This document shows positions 1 through 10,222 of a DNA stretch of 64,000 nucleotides, piece by piece. The stretch covers positions 134,703 through 198,702 of the forward strand of contig MEHQ01002684.1 of NCBI GenBank assembly GCA_008828725.1. The letters are read 5' to 3'. The position numbers and the translations under genes are program-made. The DNA is from Saccharina japonica (lineage: Eukaryota; Sar; Phaeophyceae; Laminariales; Laminariaceae). Each line of letters opens with the position of its first letter. The stretch's first letter is position 1. The notes below the pieces were generated by a model. It searched no databases and was not told the origin of the DNA. It saw nothing but the letters and a program-made list of their open reading frames with translations.

Positions 1-297
1 CTGTATACGCCACAGGACTCGCTTGCGGTAAGAGCCACGCGATACGACCGTGGCCTGTACACGAAGCTCACGAGGGGGCAAAATCGGTGGCGGACGACAC
101 TGTGGCGATTAATATCTAGCAACAATGCCGCACCGATGTTCGCTGAGGCACCAGGAGCCCTCGTTGAGCCGCGACGGCGGTATCGTAACTTCTACATTTG
201 TCCCGAGTGCACGACTTGTACGACTAGCGCTGCTTGGTCCAAGGCATGTCAGGCGCTCTATTGGCGAGTGGGCTCCTTCGGGCATGACAAACATTGA
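1..297 (+). CDS. 3' end of an unidentified gene (duplication copy A)
   Basis: The reading frame is open from the first base to a TGA at 295-297, giving 98 residues; the 5' end lies outside the window. Copy B at 49941 shows the probable start, so the full protein would be about 112 residues. It is basic and polar, with RYDRGLYTKL, a CPECTTC cysteine cluster that could bind a metal ion, and a C-terminal ALYWRVGSFGHDKH. I see no signal peptide or membrane segment and do not recognise the family. Copy B stops 21 codons earlier because of a CAG-to-TAG change, so this copy has the longer frame. It could be a host gene carried in the duplication or an old transposon protein; the sequence does not decide. 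Confidence 0.45.
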   Translation: MYTPQDSLAVRATRYDRGLYTKLTRGQNRWRTTLWRLISSNNAAPMFAEAPGALVEPRRRYRNFYICPECTTCTTSAAWSKACQALYWRVGSFGHDKH

Positions 298-339
298 GTA
301 CTTGAGTGTTGAAACATATTTTTTATACGATGTTTTTAC

Positions 340-959
340 AGCAGCAATACCATTTCTAGTATATTACCACCGTGTCAGTACTCCTTACGGAAAACGGCAT
401 AGCTCCAGTCCTAATGCTCAGACCTGCGACCGACCAAACTATAGCTTGTTCGTTATAGTATCTAAGAGGTTTTGGATCTCTTGGATCTGCAAGGGAGGGC
501 AAGCATTGCTGTGTTTAAATGACGAAACGAAAGTGCTCCGCAGCAAGATTTTGATCGTTTCGAGGTTTCTGTTTTGTATCTACACTCTGCTCTGGCCACA
601 TGGGGCGCTACGGACGGTCGAACCAGAGGCAAACGTAGGTTTACCTACTAGTGCTCGGCGTCCTCGTCGAAAATCTGAGTTAAAACAGTATCAGCAGCCG
701 GAAAAAACTGCCATTGTTCAAATTCGTCTTGGGTACCAGGGGTATTGCGAGTCGTTTTCGCGTAACATGCACTTTTCGTGATGAACAAGGCGTCTAATCG
801 ATACGCCTTCTTAGACACAAAAGTTGACCAATGACCTAGGCTCTCTAAAATGACTCATCGGGAGAACGTATGAGCATAAGAACTGGAGAAATGTCGTTTT
901 CCGTAGGGAGTCATGAAAATGTGGAAATTATACCAGAAATAGTACGAGTATTGCAACTG
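340..959. mobile_element. Inverted-repeat element with about 85 bp arms
   Basis: The left arm (340-420) and the right arm (871-959) are imperfect reverse complements, roughly 70% by eye. Both contain CCTTACGGAAAACG or its equivalent, CTCCAGT and a GCAATAC...TTTCT block. The 450 bp between them has no convincing coding content. A copy lies at 50322-50934, and the right half occurs again, inverted and diverged, at 14150-14555. This fits a fold-back or MITE-like element; exact ends and target duplication could not be fixed. Confidence 0.55.
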
Positions 960-1143
960 AAAAAAATAACAGATTTCCTTTTTATTTGCTCTTATATTTT
1001 TTGCCCGAAGGGGCCCCTTAAGCTAGGGTTCAGTGTACAGACAGGTATGCTGTTTAGGTGTGGTGTATATTTATTGTATACATGTGTATGTAGTTTATTG
1101 TTGTTGTCTGGTTTTTGGTAGTGTATGATAATGCGTTTACCTA

Positions 1144-1545
1144 GCCGGTCGCCCCGGTGGTCTAACAGGTAGCCACGAAGCCAGTTACGTTGGAAGTCGA
1201 GGGTTCGAGTCTCCGCGTACGTATGGAGATTTTTATTATAAAATGACACCAACTGTCGAGAGCGCATATCACAGCGAGGGTAAGCACGATTCGACGAAAG
1301 TCGAGGGGAAAAAATGCTGAAATATTCTCGCGATAAAAATGCAAGGCAAGCACAGTAGTAGTGGGGGAGGAGGGAGAAGCAAAATGTTGAAATATTCTCG
1401 CGATAAAAGTGCAAGGCAAGCACAGTAGTGGGGGAGGAGGGAGAAGAGCCCACGTTGTGTGACCCTGAATCTGAGTTACGACAATATATGATACTATAGG
1501 ACGGAGAGAGGAAGAAAGGGCGAAGATAATACCTTAGTAAATAGG
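1144..1545 (+). mobile_element. tRNA-derived SINE, head type 1
   Basis: The head resembles a tRNA: a Pol III A box TGGTCTAACAGG at 1158-1169 and a B box GGTTCGAGTCT at 1202-1212. The body follows, with the conserved blocks GACACC, CTCGCGATAAAAATGCAAGG, TGGGGGAGGAGGGAGAAG and CTGAGTTACGAC. The body module from AAATGCTGAAATATTCTC to GGGAGAAG is tandemly duplicated here. The element is non-coding and would depend on a LINE reverse transcriptase. The 3' end is approximate. Confidence 0.85.
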
Positions 1546-1902
1546 ACGGGAAACCTAAATTAAAAACAAAACTCGGGATGTCCCCATCTTCGGGACTATA
1601 TTTCCCAATCCACGGCTTTGTTTGTGGCAATAGGAAGGCCATGGATGATGTATAAATTTCGCTGATAAAAGAAAGTAATGTCTTCGTGGGATGCATGATT
1701 TTTCGCCTATTTCATTGCCATATTATGTGGCTGAAACAAAGTATGACATGTGCCCAAGTACGACCTATTGCCTTGCATGATATCTGCCTAAATCCACTGT
1801 TGTTGTCGGAAAAATAAATCGAACCCCCATCAAACCATAAAAAGGCCAAGCGAATCGTTCATACACCTTTCAAAATAGCTCGTATAATACCAGTATGCGA
1901 TT

Positions 1903-2230
1903 GGGGCCTCAAGGGGGATAAAACAACGATCTGGCCATTTTGGTCGATTGGATCTCAGATCAGGGCTTTTCCGCGGTGTATTTTGACAAACAGAATCAGC
2001 TACTGAGAGCTACGAGTACAGCAAAGTGGGCAAGCGAAATTCGATGCGGGTCGACGAGGGAAAGAGAGGGCTGAAGTGTTCTCGCGATGAAACATCAAAT
2101 AACGACCCATTGTGGAGAGAAGGGAGAAGCGACTACTTTGTGACCCTGGATCTGAGTAACGACTTATAATATGAATATATAGGGATACAGAAAATAAGAG
2201 CGAAGACGAATAAATGGGATTCGTAGAAGA
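1903..2230 (+). mobile_element. SINE with a different tRNA-like head (type 2)
   Basis: The body at about 2020-2225 matches the type 1 SINE body: a GACGAGGGAAAGAG block, TTCTCGCGATGAA, GAGAAGGGAGAAG, TTTGTGACCCTGGATCTGAG and a GAAGACGAATAAATGGGA tail. The upstream head is different and contains GGGGGATAAAACAACGAT, which recurs at 33403-33420 in a tRNA-like sequence. The B-box region is degenerate. Confidence 0.6.
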
Positions 2231-3720
2231 AAAACCCAAAGAATGGTACCTAGATGTACGTCGCACCTGTGGAACAACTCGAACTCTCAAACTACTTTTT
2301 TTTTAATATATTTTTGTGAAAATGTGATCGCACGGAGAATGTTAGTTAGTGTACGGGGCATAGTCAATCAACCGCTCTGGCAGGGCGTTAGCTGTCCCAG
2401 AGCGGCATATCCAATGAACCGCTTCGGCAGTGCCTTGGCAAGCCCAGCGGGTAGCAAAAATACAAATTTATAGCTGGTACGTGACTAAAACAAAAGATAA
2501 AAACCCTACGAAAACACGGAAGGACAGAAAACAAAGGCGAAAAGCGACCACGACAAAATTAAAACAAGTAACTCGACGAGTATATCATCGCTGTCGTGTC
2601 CCCTTGGAATAATTGCGACAGGCAATAATACACCACCCAAAGAAAACGAAGGCAGCGACAGAAAGAACCACCAAGGGAAATACGGGGAAAAAACAAAAAC
2701 GGAAAAGACCACTCGCTTCTCTATGTATCCTCGCTCTATATATAGTGTGGGTCTACTCCGAGGGTCTCTGCCCAACGTCCTCTCGACTTTCGTGGTATTT
2801 TAGTCATTTATCGGCCCACCTCTCCTATTGTTAGAGTAACCTGGTTCAGGTTAGGCTATCGCGTCATATTGTACAGTACCGGCCCTCTCATAAGAAAGTA
2901 GCTCAGTAGAAAGTCAGCCTTAAAATTTGGAAAAACTGAGAAAGCTCTCAGCCTAGTCACTGCCTAAGTTTTTAAGAAAGTTGACCACTTCCCGTGGCTG
3001 GCCTGGGCCCAAGACTCCCATGTCACCACTGCCCCCAGATGGCTTGACAGCAGCAGACGTTTTACAGTAGCAGTACAATAGTACGTACTGTACAGCGGTA
3101 GATTTGTTTTTAATATTTGTTTCCCAGTTTTTTTTCAAATTTTCCCCCTTCTTTTCCTGAAAACAATATCACCCCCGGGCCCAAGGGCGCACAAAAAAAG
3201 AGAAAACGACACCACACTCCTCGGAAGGTCAGAAGGAAAACAAACCGGATCGCTGTGATCACAGGACGAAATGAGCGAAAACCATTTTGTTTTCGCTTTT
3301 TGTTCCTTTTCACTTGGTTTTAGAGACCCCCCCTATCTTGTTTCGCTGGTGGGGGCCGGGGGGAGATGGGGTGGGGGCGGTCATTAAACAAAAAGTTGAC
3401 TTATTGTTTCCTGGGATCACAACGATCCGGGTTTTCCCTCCAATATAGGGGGGGGGGGGGTAGTGGTAGTGGGGTATCTGGGATTCAGATCCGCGCGCAT
3501 CCTTGCCGGGCCCCTAAAAAAACCTGGTGAACAAGGCGGGCAGGTGACTCCCTGCTGTATGGTATTGTTCACCGTCCTTTGTCAAGGACGCTGCGGCCGT
3601 TCTCTCCGTTAAGACCCGGTTGGCTAGCCTGAAGCACACTGACTGGTGCATTGACCACTGACCAGTTTCAGCCTTGAAAGGCACAAGCCAAAGAGGGTTT
3701 GGTCACAGATCAAGTCTTCG

Positions 3721-4278
3721 AGAATCTGCACAGACGAGATCCAGCCTATAGAGGCCGGCTATGGGCGCCTTTTTAAGGTGCACGCGGGCAAGGCCCTCAA
3801 CAAATGTCTAATGGATGCTGACCAGTTGGAGTTGTGGGAGTCAAATAAGCTGACGGCATCCCAGCGTAGGAATTTGATCACGCAATTGGTCGGCGAAGCT
3901 GCGAAGAAAATCGACATCGAGATGGGCGTCGACTATTATCGCAGGCGCCTGTTCGAGAAGACTGGCCTAGCGATAACGGCAGACGGAAGCGATGATAACC
4001 TCACCAACCGTGAAGGTATGGAGGGGGATATCTCCTTCCTGGACGCGGTGAGCAAGCCTGAGCCGTTTGAGGATGTGCTGCCGGCCTCGGCTGCTCCTGC
4101 CGACGAGGAACACCCGCCAGGCTCGAGCAACGAGGACGATGACTCGGACAAGGAAGGGGGCGGGAGCCGCAGTGGCCCGAACGACGAACTTACAACTCTG
4201 GACGTCGACGATGACCTCGCCGAAGGCGAGGAGCCCCTGCCCCTCGAAATCCCCACGAGGTACGCCCTGGTAAGCTGA
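3721..4278 (+). pseudogene. C-terminal remnant of a DDE_1 superfamily transposase
   Basis: In frame from 3721: RICTDEIQPIEAGYGR, then FKVHAGKALNK, LTASQRRNLITQLVGEA and LFEKTGLAITADGSDDNL, followed by an acidic tail rich in Asp, Glu and Ser. The order TDE-QP-DAGYGR, KVH-G-AL, RR-LIT-VGEA, LFEKTG is what I know from the C-terminal half of DDE_1 (pogo/jerky-like) transposases; this is recognition by pattern, not a search. The catalytic aspartates are missing and there is no start: the frame is simply open upstream. A TGA closes it at 4278. Copy B differs by one missing Tyr codon and by Trp instead of Cys in the KALNK-LMD segment, so each copy has decayed independently. Confidence 0.7.
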
Positions 4279-4572
4279 GCACCTACCGCACTCACCGCGG
4301 CACTCGTGATGCGGCCGATATTGCTGCGGTTGGGTATCGGGTGGCTCAAGGGGACTATCACGCGGCAGTCTCAAGCGCGCACCCGCCACTTCTACGACCA
4401 CAGAGTGTTTCTCGACCGCGACGGCAGCACACACAGTGTGAAGCTCCCGTCGGCCAAGTACTCGGTGGACGGCTCGTCGACGGAGGGATCTTGGGCGCTG
4501 CTCGAGAACCTTGCTCACGGCGTTGAGTGTGACAAAGAAAGCCAGGAGAAGGCGGGGGGGGGGTTATGAGGA
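4279..4572 (+). pseudogene. Frameshifted tail of the transposase region
   Basis: Downstream of the stop the coding-like signal continues in other frames. One frame carries STYRTHRGTRDAADIAAVGY followed by RVAQGDYHAAVSSAHPP; then a different frame carries FYDHRVFLDRDGSTHSVKLP and AKYSVDGSSTEGSWALLENL, ending in a poly-G tract near 4555. The change of frame partway suggests decay of a once longer protein. Whether this belonged to the transposase or to a captured host exon is unclear. The same arrangement is present at 54229-54522. Confidence 0.45.
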
Positions 4573-5539
4573 AGAGGATGAGGAAGAAGGTGAAGAACAG
4601 TAAGAGGACGAAGAAGAGGATGGAGTCGACGGTGCTGAGCCCGTCGAGAGAGCGAAAGGGAAATCCCGGGCCAAGCCCAAGCGTGTCGCCTTGGGTGGGG
4701 GGGTGGCGTCGACCGCACGGTCTAGTAGCAGGGCTTGCATGCCAAACGCGCGTCTAACAGACCAGTAAACCTTTGCAGTACAATAGCCCGGGGAGAGGGT
4801 TTGCTGGATATATTTCGTGTGGGCCCCGAACCGGACTACCATTGAGTAGCGAGGGCGTGGCCTGGCCTAGTTTGCCGCTGTGGGTGCGGGCGATGATGCT
4901 GTACTCTCATACATGGATAAAGCAAAACGACAATCATGCGCGCGGAAAGATGCTTGTGCACTACTACTGTAGTAGGGAAAACGCATTTTCGGGGACCGAA
5001 ATAGGAAAGTGCAACATAAGAAAGTGTGCTTTCGCGTGCGTCCAGAGTTAGAAAGTCAGCCTAAGCCCGATTTCTGGTTTCTTGTGAGAGGGCCGGTACC
5101 GTACGCCCGTGAATGCACTTGCAAATGTGTTTTGGATGAAAGGCATGCTATTACTCAGGCATTCGCAAGATCAGATGTACCGGTTTCACGGGGTGTGGAG
5201 TAGTTTTAGTTTTGTTTGTTTCTCTCTTGTTATTTCCATTTTCTTTTTTTCCATTGGATTCATGCCATTTTCTCTTGGCTGAGGTGTACGATGTGCCACA
5301 GCAGATGTTGAAATGTTAGTGTTGGACACCGTACGGAAACGATCGATGTATCGTTCGTAAGATTGTCCAACTTTAAAAAAAAAAAAACTGTATCTCGATA
5401 AAAGTTTCGATAATTCGATAAACGATTACGATGCCATAAAACGATAAAACGCCTGACGCCTTCCTGGGGGATAGGGACTAAAGCAGCTACCTATACCAGG
5501 GTAATATCATACAAAGGATATAAACTATATACGTGTACG

Positions 5540-6115
5540 AGTAACACTATCTAATTGCCGAGATGATATACGAAATATACACCTGATACACCGCAGAACA
5601 GGATACCTAGTGTATTAAGAAAACGAATAAGAAAGGCAGGATGAAATTATCAGGGAAACATGAACCTCGGGAGTCGTTGCACTGAAAGTAGCGTATAACG
5701 CACCCATTATCAAAATAGGAAATCTAACCATGGCGAGCTTTCTTGTTTCCTAGTCCTGCACTACTACCGTATGTTGATTATAGTAAAACTACGACTGCTG
5801 CTGATGCTGGCTTATTTAGTATTTACCGGTATATGTGTATGGTGTTTTATCATGGTATACTCAGCTGAGCTATACCGCCTGCATATATGTGACTATGTAG
5901 CTCACAGCAGGAGGAGTACAGCAGCACGGCATACCGGTACATATCAAGAAAACGGCCAAAACAAAGGCAGGCCTAGGATCGTTGCGTAACAGTTAATCAA
6001 GAAATTTGGGAATTGTTGTACTGGACTTAGTGTATAACACACCTATTAATACCACCCAAGAAATACATCCCGGGCCAGCTTTGCACTTCTTATCAAGTGT
6101 TTTGTACTTGTATAC
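5540..6115. repeat. Two degenerate MITE-like units
   Basis: Two blocks, about 5540-5770 and 5905-6118, are rough relatives of the MITE at 7833-8007. Each has an AAGAAA...GGCAGG left part, a GGGA...GTCGTTG or TTGTTGTACTGGACTTAG centre, a TAGTGTATAACACACC-like motif, and a right part ending near a GTACTTGTA or CTACTACCGTA end. Ends are eroded. No gene is visible. Confidence 0.4.
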
Positions 6116-6245
6116 GAACGAAACCCTACACTAATGATAGCGGCTAGTGGTGTCAATATGTATTTATGCATACATATATAATATACGTATAGCAAGGTAT
6201 CCGGTGCCATGCCAAGCAATATAGCCGACGTAACCTATATAGCGA

Positions 6246-6582
6246 GCCGGTCGCCCCGGTGGTCTAACTGGTAGCCACGAAGCCTGTAGGCCCGGATGTC
6301 GAGGGTTCGATTCTCCCCATGGAGGTTTTTATTCTCAAATGACACCGTCTGTCGAGAGCGCATATTATAGCGTAGGTAAGCAAAATTCGACGAGAGTTGA
6401 CGAGGGAAGAAAGTGCTGAAATATTCTCACGATAAAAATGCAAGGCAAGAACCGTAGTGGGGGAGGAGGGAGATGAGCCTACTTTGTGACCCCGGATCTG
6501 AGTTACGACTAGGGAGGGAGAAAGACGGAAGTGCGAAGATAATAAATGGGATGGACAAAAAAAAATAAATAAATAAAAAATA
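6246..6582 (+). mobile_element. tRNA-derived SINE, head type 1, near full length
   Basis: A box TGGTCTAACTGG at 6260-6271 and B box GGTTCGATTCTCC from 6304, then the common body and an A-rich tail with AAATAAATAAATAAAAAA. At about 337 bp this is one of the cleanest copies in the window. Its sisters are at 45462 and 56200. Confidence 0.9.
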
Positions 6583-6775
6583 ACAACACACAGGCAGTAG
6601 TGGCAGCTGGAGCAGAGCAGAAAGGAGGAGCGATCGTGATATTGTTATGTTTATAAGTGCTGTCTTACACGGTAGGCCCGGTAACGAATAGAACCCCAAC
6701 AAATGTAAAACCCATGCCCACAAAAAACGCACACAGGAGCTTTCCGGGATTGGAACCTCCGACTTGTGCAGCACA

Positions 6776-6898
6776 GGGAAATGAAGAAACCTTTGTATGT
6801 GTTGAACTATCTGATATAATATAATTATTTTAGTTCAGGGAAATGAAGAAACCTTTGTATGTGTTGAACTATCTGATATAATATAATTATTTTAGTTT
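6776..6898 (+). repeat. 61 bp tandem duplication private to copy A
   Basis: The unit beginning GGGAAATGAAGAAACC and ending TTATTTTAGTT occurs twice in a row here and once at the corresponding place in copy B (about 56731-56790). It arose after the segmental duplication, or was lost from copy B. Confidence 0.9.
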
Positions 6899-7344
6899 GG
6901 CCTATTATAGACTGATGTGTATCTCTACATACCAGGTATGTAAATGTACACATGTCATCGGAAAAACTATATCTCTGCTGTTAAAAAAAAACAAAAAAAA
7001 ACAGCACGCCCCCCCGGGAAGCGACACGAGCACGACCGAATCGTTAACAATGTTATCGAAGTTATTTTGACCTTCTCGTATCGACACGTTTTGGTTTCGA
7101 TACCCAACACCCAACACTACTATTAATAGTATAATGATGCGTATTCTACTGCGTTATACATTTAATTTTGCGTATTATTTCCCCTGAGGTGTGCTTCCAC
7201 CCCAGAGTCGCCCCTATGTTCTAGTTTCCTATATAGTGGTACCCTTGGATGCTTGTAAAGGGTGGTTTCCGGGGTTAGCATCACACGTGGGCCGAACGTT
7301 TGAGTTATTTTGCGAAAAACGAAAACAAATAAATGGAATCGACT

Positions 7345-7545
7345 GCTGAACGTGCCTATTAATAGTGGCGTGGCGCAACTCGATGAGAGTTGGCGACGGC
7401 AAAAAAAGGCAGAAGTATTCTCGAGTTAAACACGCAAGGCACAAACCGTGGTGGGGGAGGAGGCAGAAGAGCCTACTTTGTGACCCCGGATCTGAGTTTC
7501 GACAAGGAATGAGAGAAAACAAAGGCGATTTTTTAATAAATAGGA
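7345..7545 (+). mobile_element. 5'-truncated SINE body
   Basis: Shares with the SINE bodies the blocks AACTCGATGAGAGTTG, GTATTCTCGAGTTAAA, GGTGGGGGAGGAGGCAGAAG and TTTGTGACCCCGGATCTGAG. No tRNA-like head is present. The copy in duplication B is at about 57234-57435. Confidence 0.7.
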
Positions 7546-7832
7546 TGAGAAAATACGATAAAACAAAGTGGTTTGTTTTGACGCTCGAGAATTCCTCAAA
7601 TTTTTCAGTTTTCATAAATCATCGACGTATTTTTAATAATTTTATTTTTAATCATCCGTAAGATATGGCCTAATCGACAGCTGTCACAAATGAAAATAGT
7701 TTACAGTGTATTTTTTCACTGTGAGGGAACTTCATCTCTCACAATAAAAATAACAATATTTTCGAGTTTCATTCTCGTCGGAAAAACTATTCTCAAATAG
7801 GAGTATCGGCTGCTATCTGGTGTGTTTGTATA

Positions 7833-8007
7833 CAGTACAGGACACCTAATAAGAAACAAGCTAAAAAGAAAGCCAGGCTGGGATTTCGAGGGAAATAATA
7901 AATGATGGAGTCGTTATCTTGTATTTAGTGTATAAAACACCCTCACTCAAATAAGAAACCCAGCCTGGCCCGATTTCCTGTTTCTTATTAGGTGTCCTGT
8001 ACTGCTG
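7833..8007. mobile_element. 175 bp MITE, TA-flanked
   Basis: The left end CAGTACAGGACACCTAATAA and the right end inverted (TTATTAGGTGTCCTGTACTG plus CTG) bracket 175 bp, with TA on each side. The TIR resembles that of the transposon at 2874 (CAGTACCGGCCCTCTCATAA), so that family may have mobilised it. Same-family copies: 57722-57896, 62988-63163, and fragments near 10688 and 60968. Just upstream (about 7770-7822) lies a diverged version of the terminal sequence of the MITE at 47949-48387. Confidence 0.8.
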
Positions 8008-9921
8008 TATCCAAGAAATAGTATTGATGTATACAAAAATTCGATTTAGTTTTTTTCAGAAGCCGCAAATACTATTGTTTTTGTGTTTTGACCGAAGTGT
8101 CCCCTTAATGTGGGAACAACAACAAGTCATTTCCTATATACGAATACTCGTACTTCTCTAATCGTCGTCGTGGTTAGACCCGTCCTAGCTGTTGGCTGCA
8201 ATTTTAAGCATACATCCCCATGTGTTATTCAAACTCTTCAGTCCTCGCGCCTATATCAACCCGGTCACTGCCGATGCAGTGCTGCTACTTTAGTCTGGTA
8301 ATTTTACATACCGATGGTTGCGCTGTCCTTTGTGACCCGAGCCACCTAAGCTCAGATGCCTCGCGCGTCGTTTCTTTCCCGTGGTTGTTTTCTTCCTCCT
8401 TTTCCCCTCTCTACCAGATTTTTGATGAGTCCAGCGGTCTTCGCGTAGTCGAAAACTACGGATGCGCTTGTCGCCTTCTGGGCGTATGTGGTAGGAGGCC
8501 ACCTATCTACTGAATGCTGTTACTCCTGCCCCTTCGAGCTGTGCTTCCCGCCACGACCTGTTACAGTAAGTGCTGCCCTGGCAACCTCTGTCCGAGCTAA
8601 CTACCAGATACTGGAACCATAACTGCCGTGAATCAAGTTGTTAGAGGCAACAAGTATGACACCAAACGTCAGTGTGTGCTCGGTTTTTCTATACGCGTCG
8701 ACATCGAGCACCTGTCGACGGGTAGAAATGTAGAAATACCGTTTTGATGAAGAACACACACAGCAGTGTCCATGCCGGTTCTTCATCCTATTTACAAGAA
8801 CGGTGGGAATGAGGAGCGTGACAGACGCCTTCAAGTGGTCAAACTCCTAACTGCATTAAGCTACTGCGTTGGCGGCTCTTCTCTTTTTGCTGTGTTCCTG
8901 CAATTAATTGTCATTGATGGGATCGTTTTTTATTCTAAGCGATTTGGGTCAGCACATAAACCTTTTTTTACTGACCGGCAGGTAATTGATGGGTGTGCGT
9001 GGTGGGTGAGAGATTTACTGGGTTGGTCGGTTGGTCCCTGGGCTGGTAGTCCCACAATCACCAACACCACCCACCAACATTTACTGTTAATTAAGCGATG
9101 CGTGTCAGCGCAAAAACCTTGTACGAGTACAGAGAAAAATGTACCAGTAAACAAATACATCTGAATCATTTCATAATTCGTTTTTGTTGTATGATCTTTT
9201 TGCTCGTATTTTGTAAAAAGTGGGTAGTAAGTGGATCACTGGGCTGTGTGTGTTGGTGCATATTATATAGAAACGACGAAAACTGGCAGGGCATCATGTA
9301 TGTGTACTATTAATACTACAATGCTGTGTACTGGGCAGGTCAAATACGTACGTAGGTGCAGGTATAATAATAAAAAGAAAAATGGTACAATGGTTCCAAG
9401 ATCAAGTTATCGTAAAAAAATGAAACAAAATTAAGAAGGATAGCAGCAGCAGCGGCCGGAAACGTAGGGCATCATATTTGTGTACTCAGGAGGTCAAATA
9501 CGTACGTTTGTGTTTGGTTTGTATTTTTCTGCATTATTTCATAACTCGTTCTGTTTTATTGTCTTTCTGTTACGTACGAAAACAAAAAAAATGGTAGAAT
9601 GGTTCCAAGATCAAGTTATCGTAAAAAATGAAACAAAATTATAGAAGAAAAAAAATGTTTGCATAAACCGTACAGGTATCAGCAGCAGCAGCAGCAGATA
9701 ATAAATGGGATGGACAAAAAAAAAAAAATGCTGCTGCTGCTGCTGTACGAGTACGTACCAGGAATATGAGCCCAGCGGTGGTCTGGTGTGACTTATCACC
9801 TATACCATGCATCGAGGAGGCTGGGAGCACGAACTATACGACCAAGCTTAGCCATCTTAAAACCACGTTCACCAGCCACCACAAGCAACAAGCTTCTCGT
9901 GCTCCTGTTGCTCGGCTGGTG

Positions 9922-10119
9922 NNNNNNNNNNNNNNNNNNNNNNNNNNNNNNNNNNNNNNNNNNNNNNNNNNNNNNNNNNNNNNNNNNNNNNNNNNNNNNN
10001 NNNNNNNNNNNNNNNNNNNNNNNNNNNNNNNNNNNNNNNNNNNNNNNNNNNNNNNNNNNNNNNNNNNNNNNNNNNNNNNNNNNNNNNNNNNNNNNNNNNN
10101 NNNNNNNNNNNNNNNNNNN
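9922..10119. other. Assembly gap (198 N) between near-identical flanks
   Basis: The sequence before the gap, from a GCT-repeat through CGTACCAGGAATATGAGCCC to GGCTGGTG, is repeated almost exactly after the gap from 10120. The gap may therefore hide a collapsed or artificially duplicated tandem unit. Confidence 0.95.
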
Positions 10120-10222
10120 TGCTGCTGCTGCTGCACGAGTACGTACCAGGAATATGAGCCCAGCGGTGGTCTGGTGTGACTTATCACCTATACCATGCGT
10201 CGAGGAGGCTGGGAGCACGAAC

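Larger units (their letters stand above)
2874..5101 (+). mobile_element. DDE_1 (pogo-like) DNA transposon relic with TIRs, copy A
   Basis: Starts CAGTACCGGCCCTCTCATAA and ends with the inverted form TTGTGAGAGGGCCGGTACCG, flanked by TA on both sides (2872-2873 and 5102-5103). TA target duplications and CAG-type termini are typical of the IS630-Tc1-mariner/pogo group. It contains the C-terminal part of a DDE_1-type transposase (3721-4278), the same strand as the element. The catalytic DDE half is not recognisable between 2874 and 3720, so the element is dead or 5'-degenerate. The TIR resembles that of the small MITEs at 7833 and 62988. A G-rich tract lies near 3450. Confidence 0.75.
1..8793 (+). 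repeat. Segmental duplication, copy A
   Basis: Collinear, same orientation and nearly identical to about 49983-58682. I estimate differences of 1-2% by eye, plus small indels: a 61 bp tandem duplication present only here (6776-6898), different poly-G lengths near 3450, and poly-A length changes. The left boundary is outside the window. The right boundary is sharp: both copies share sequence through CATCCTATTT and then enter an X element, reverse-oriented here and forward-oriented in copy B. Stretches not listed separately (1546-1902, 2231-2873, 5102-5540, 8008-8793) show no gene I can support. Confidence 0.95.

Noticed and set aside
3110-3323. Overlapping open frames on both strands
   Set aside because: Short Lys/Arg/Phe-rich translations of A/T- and G-rich transposon sequence; the two strands mirror each other.
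5771-5989. Hydrophobic 72-codon frame
   Set aside because: It lies across a degenerate MITE, and copy B has a stop in the frame.
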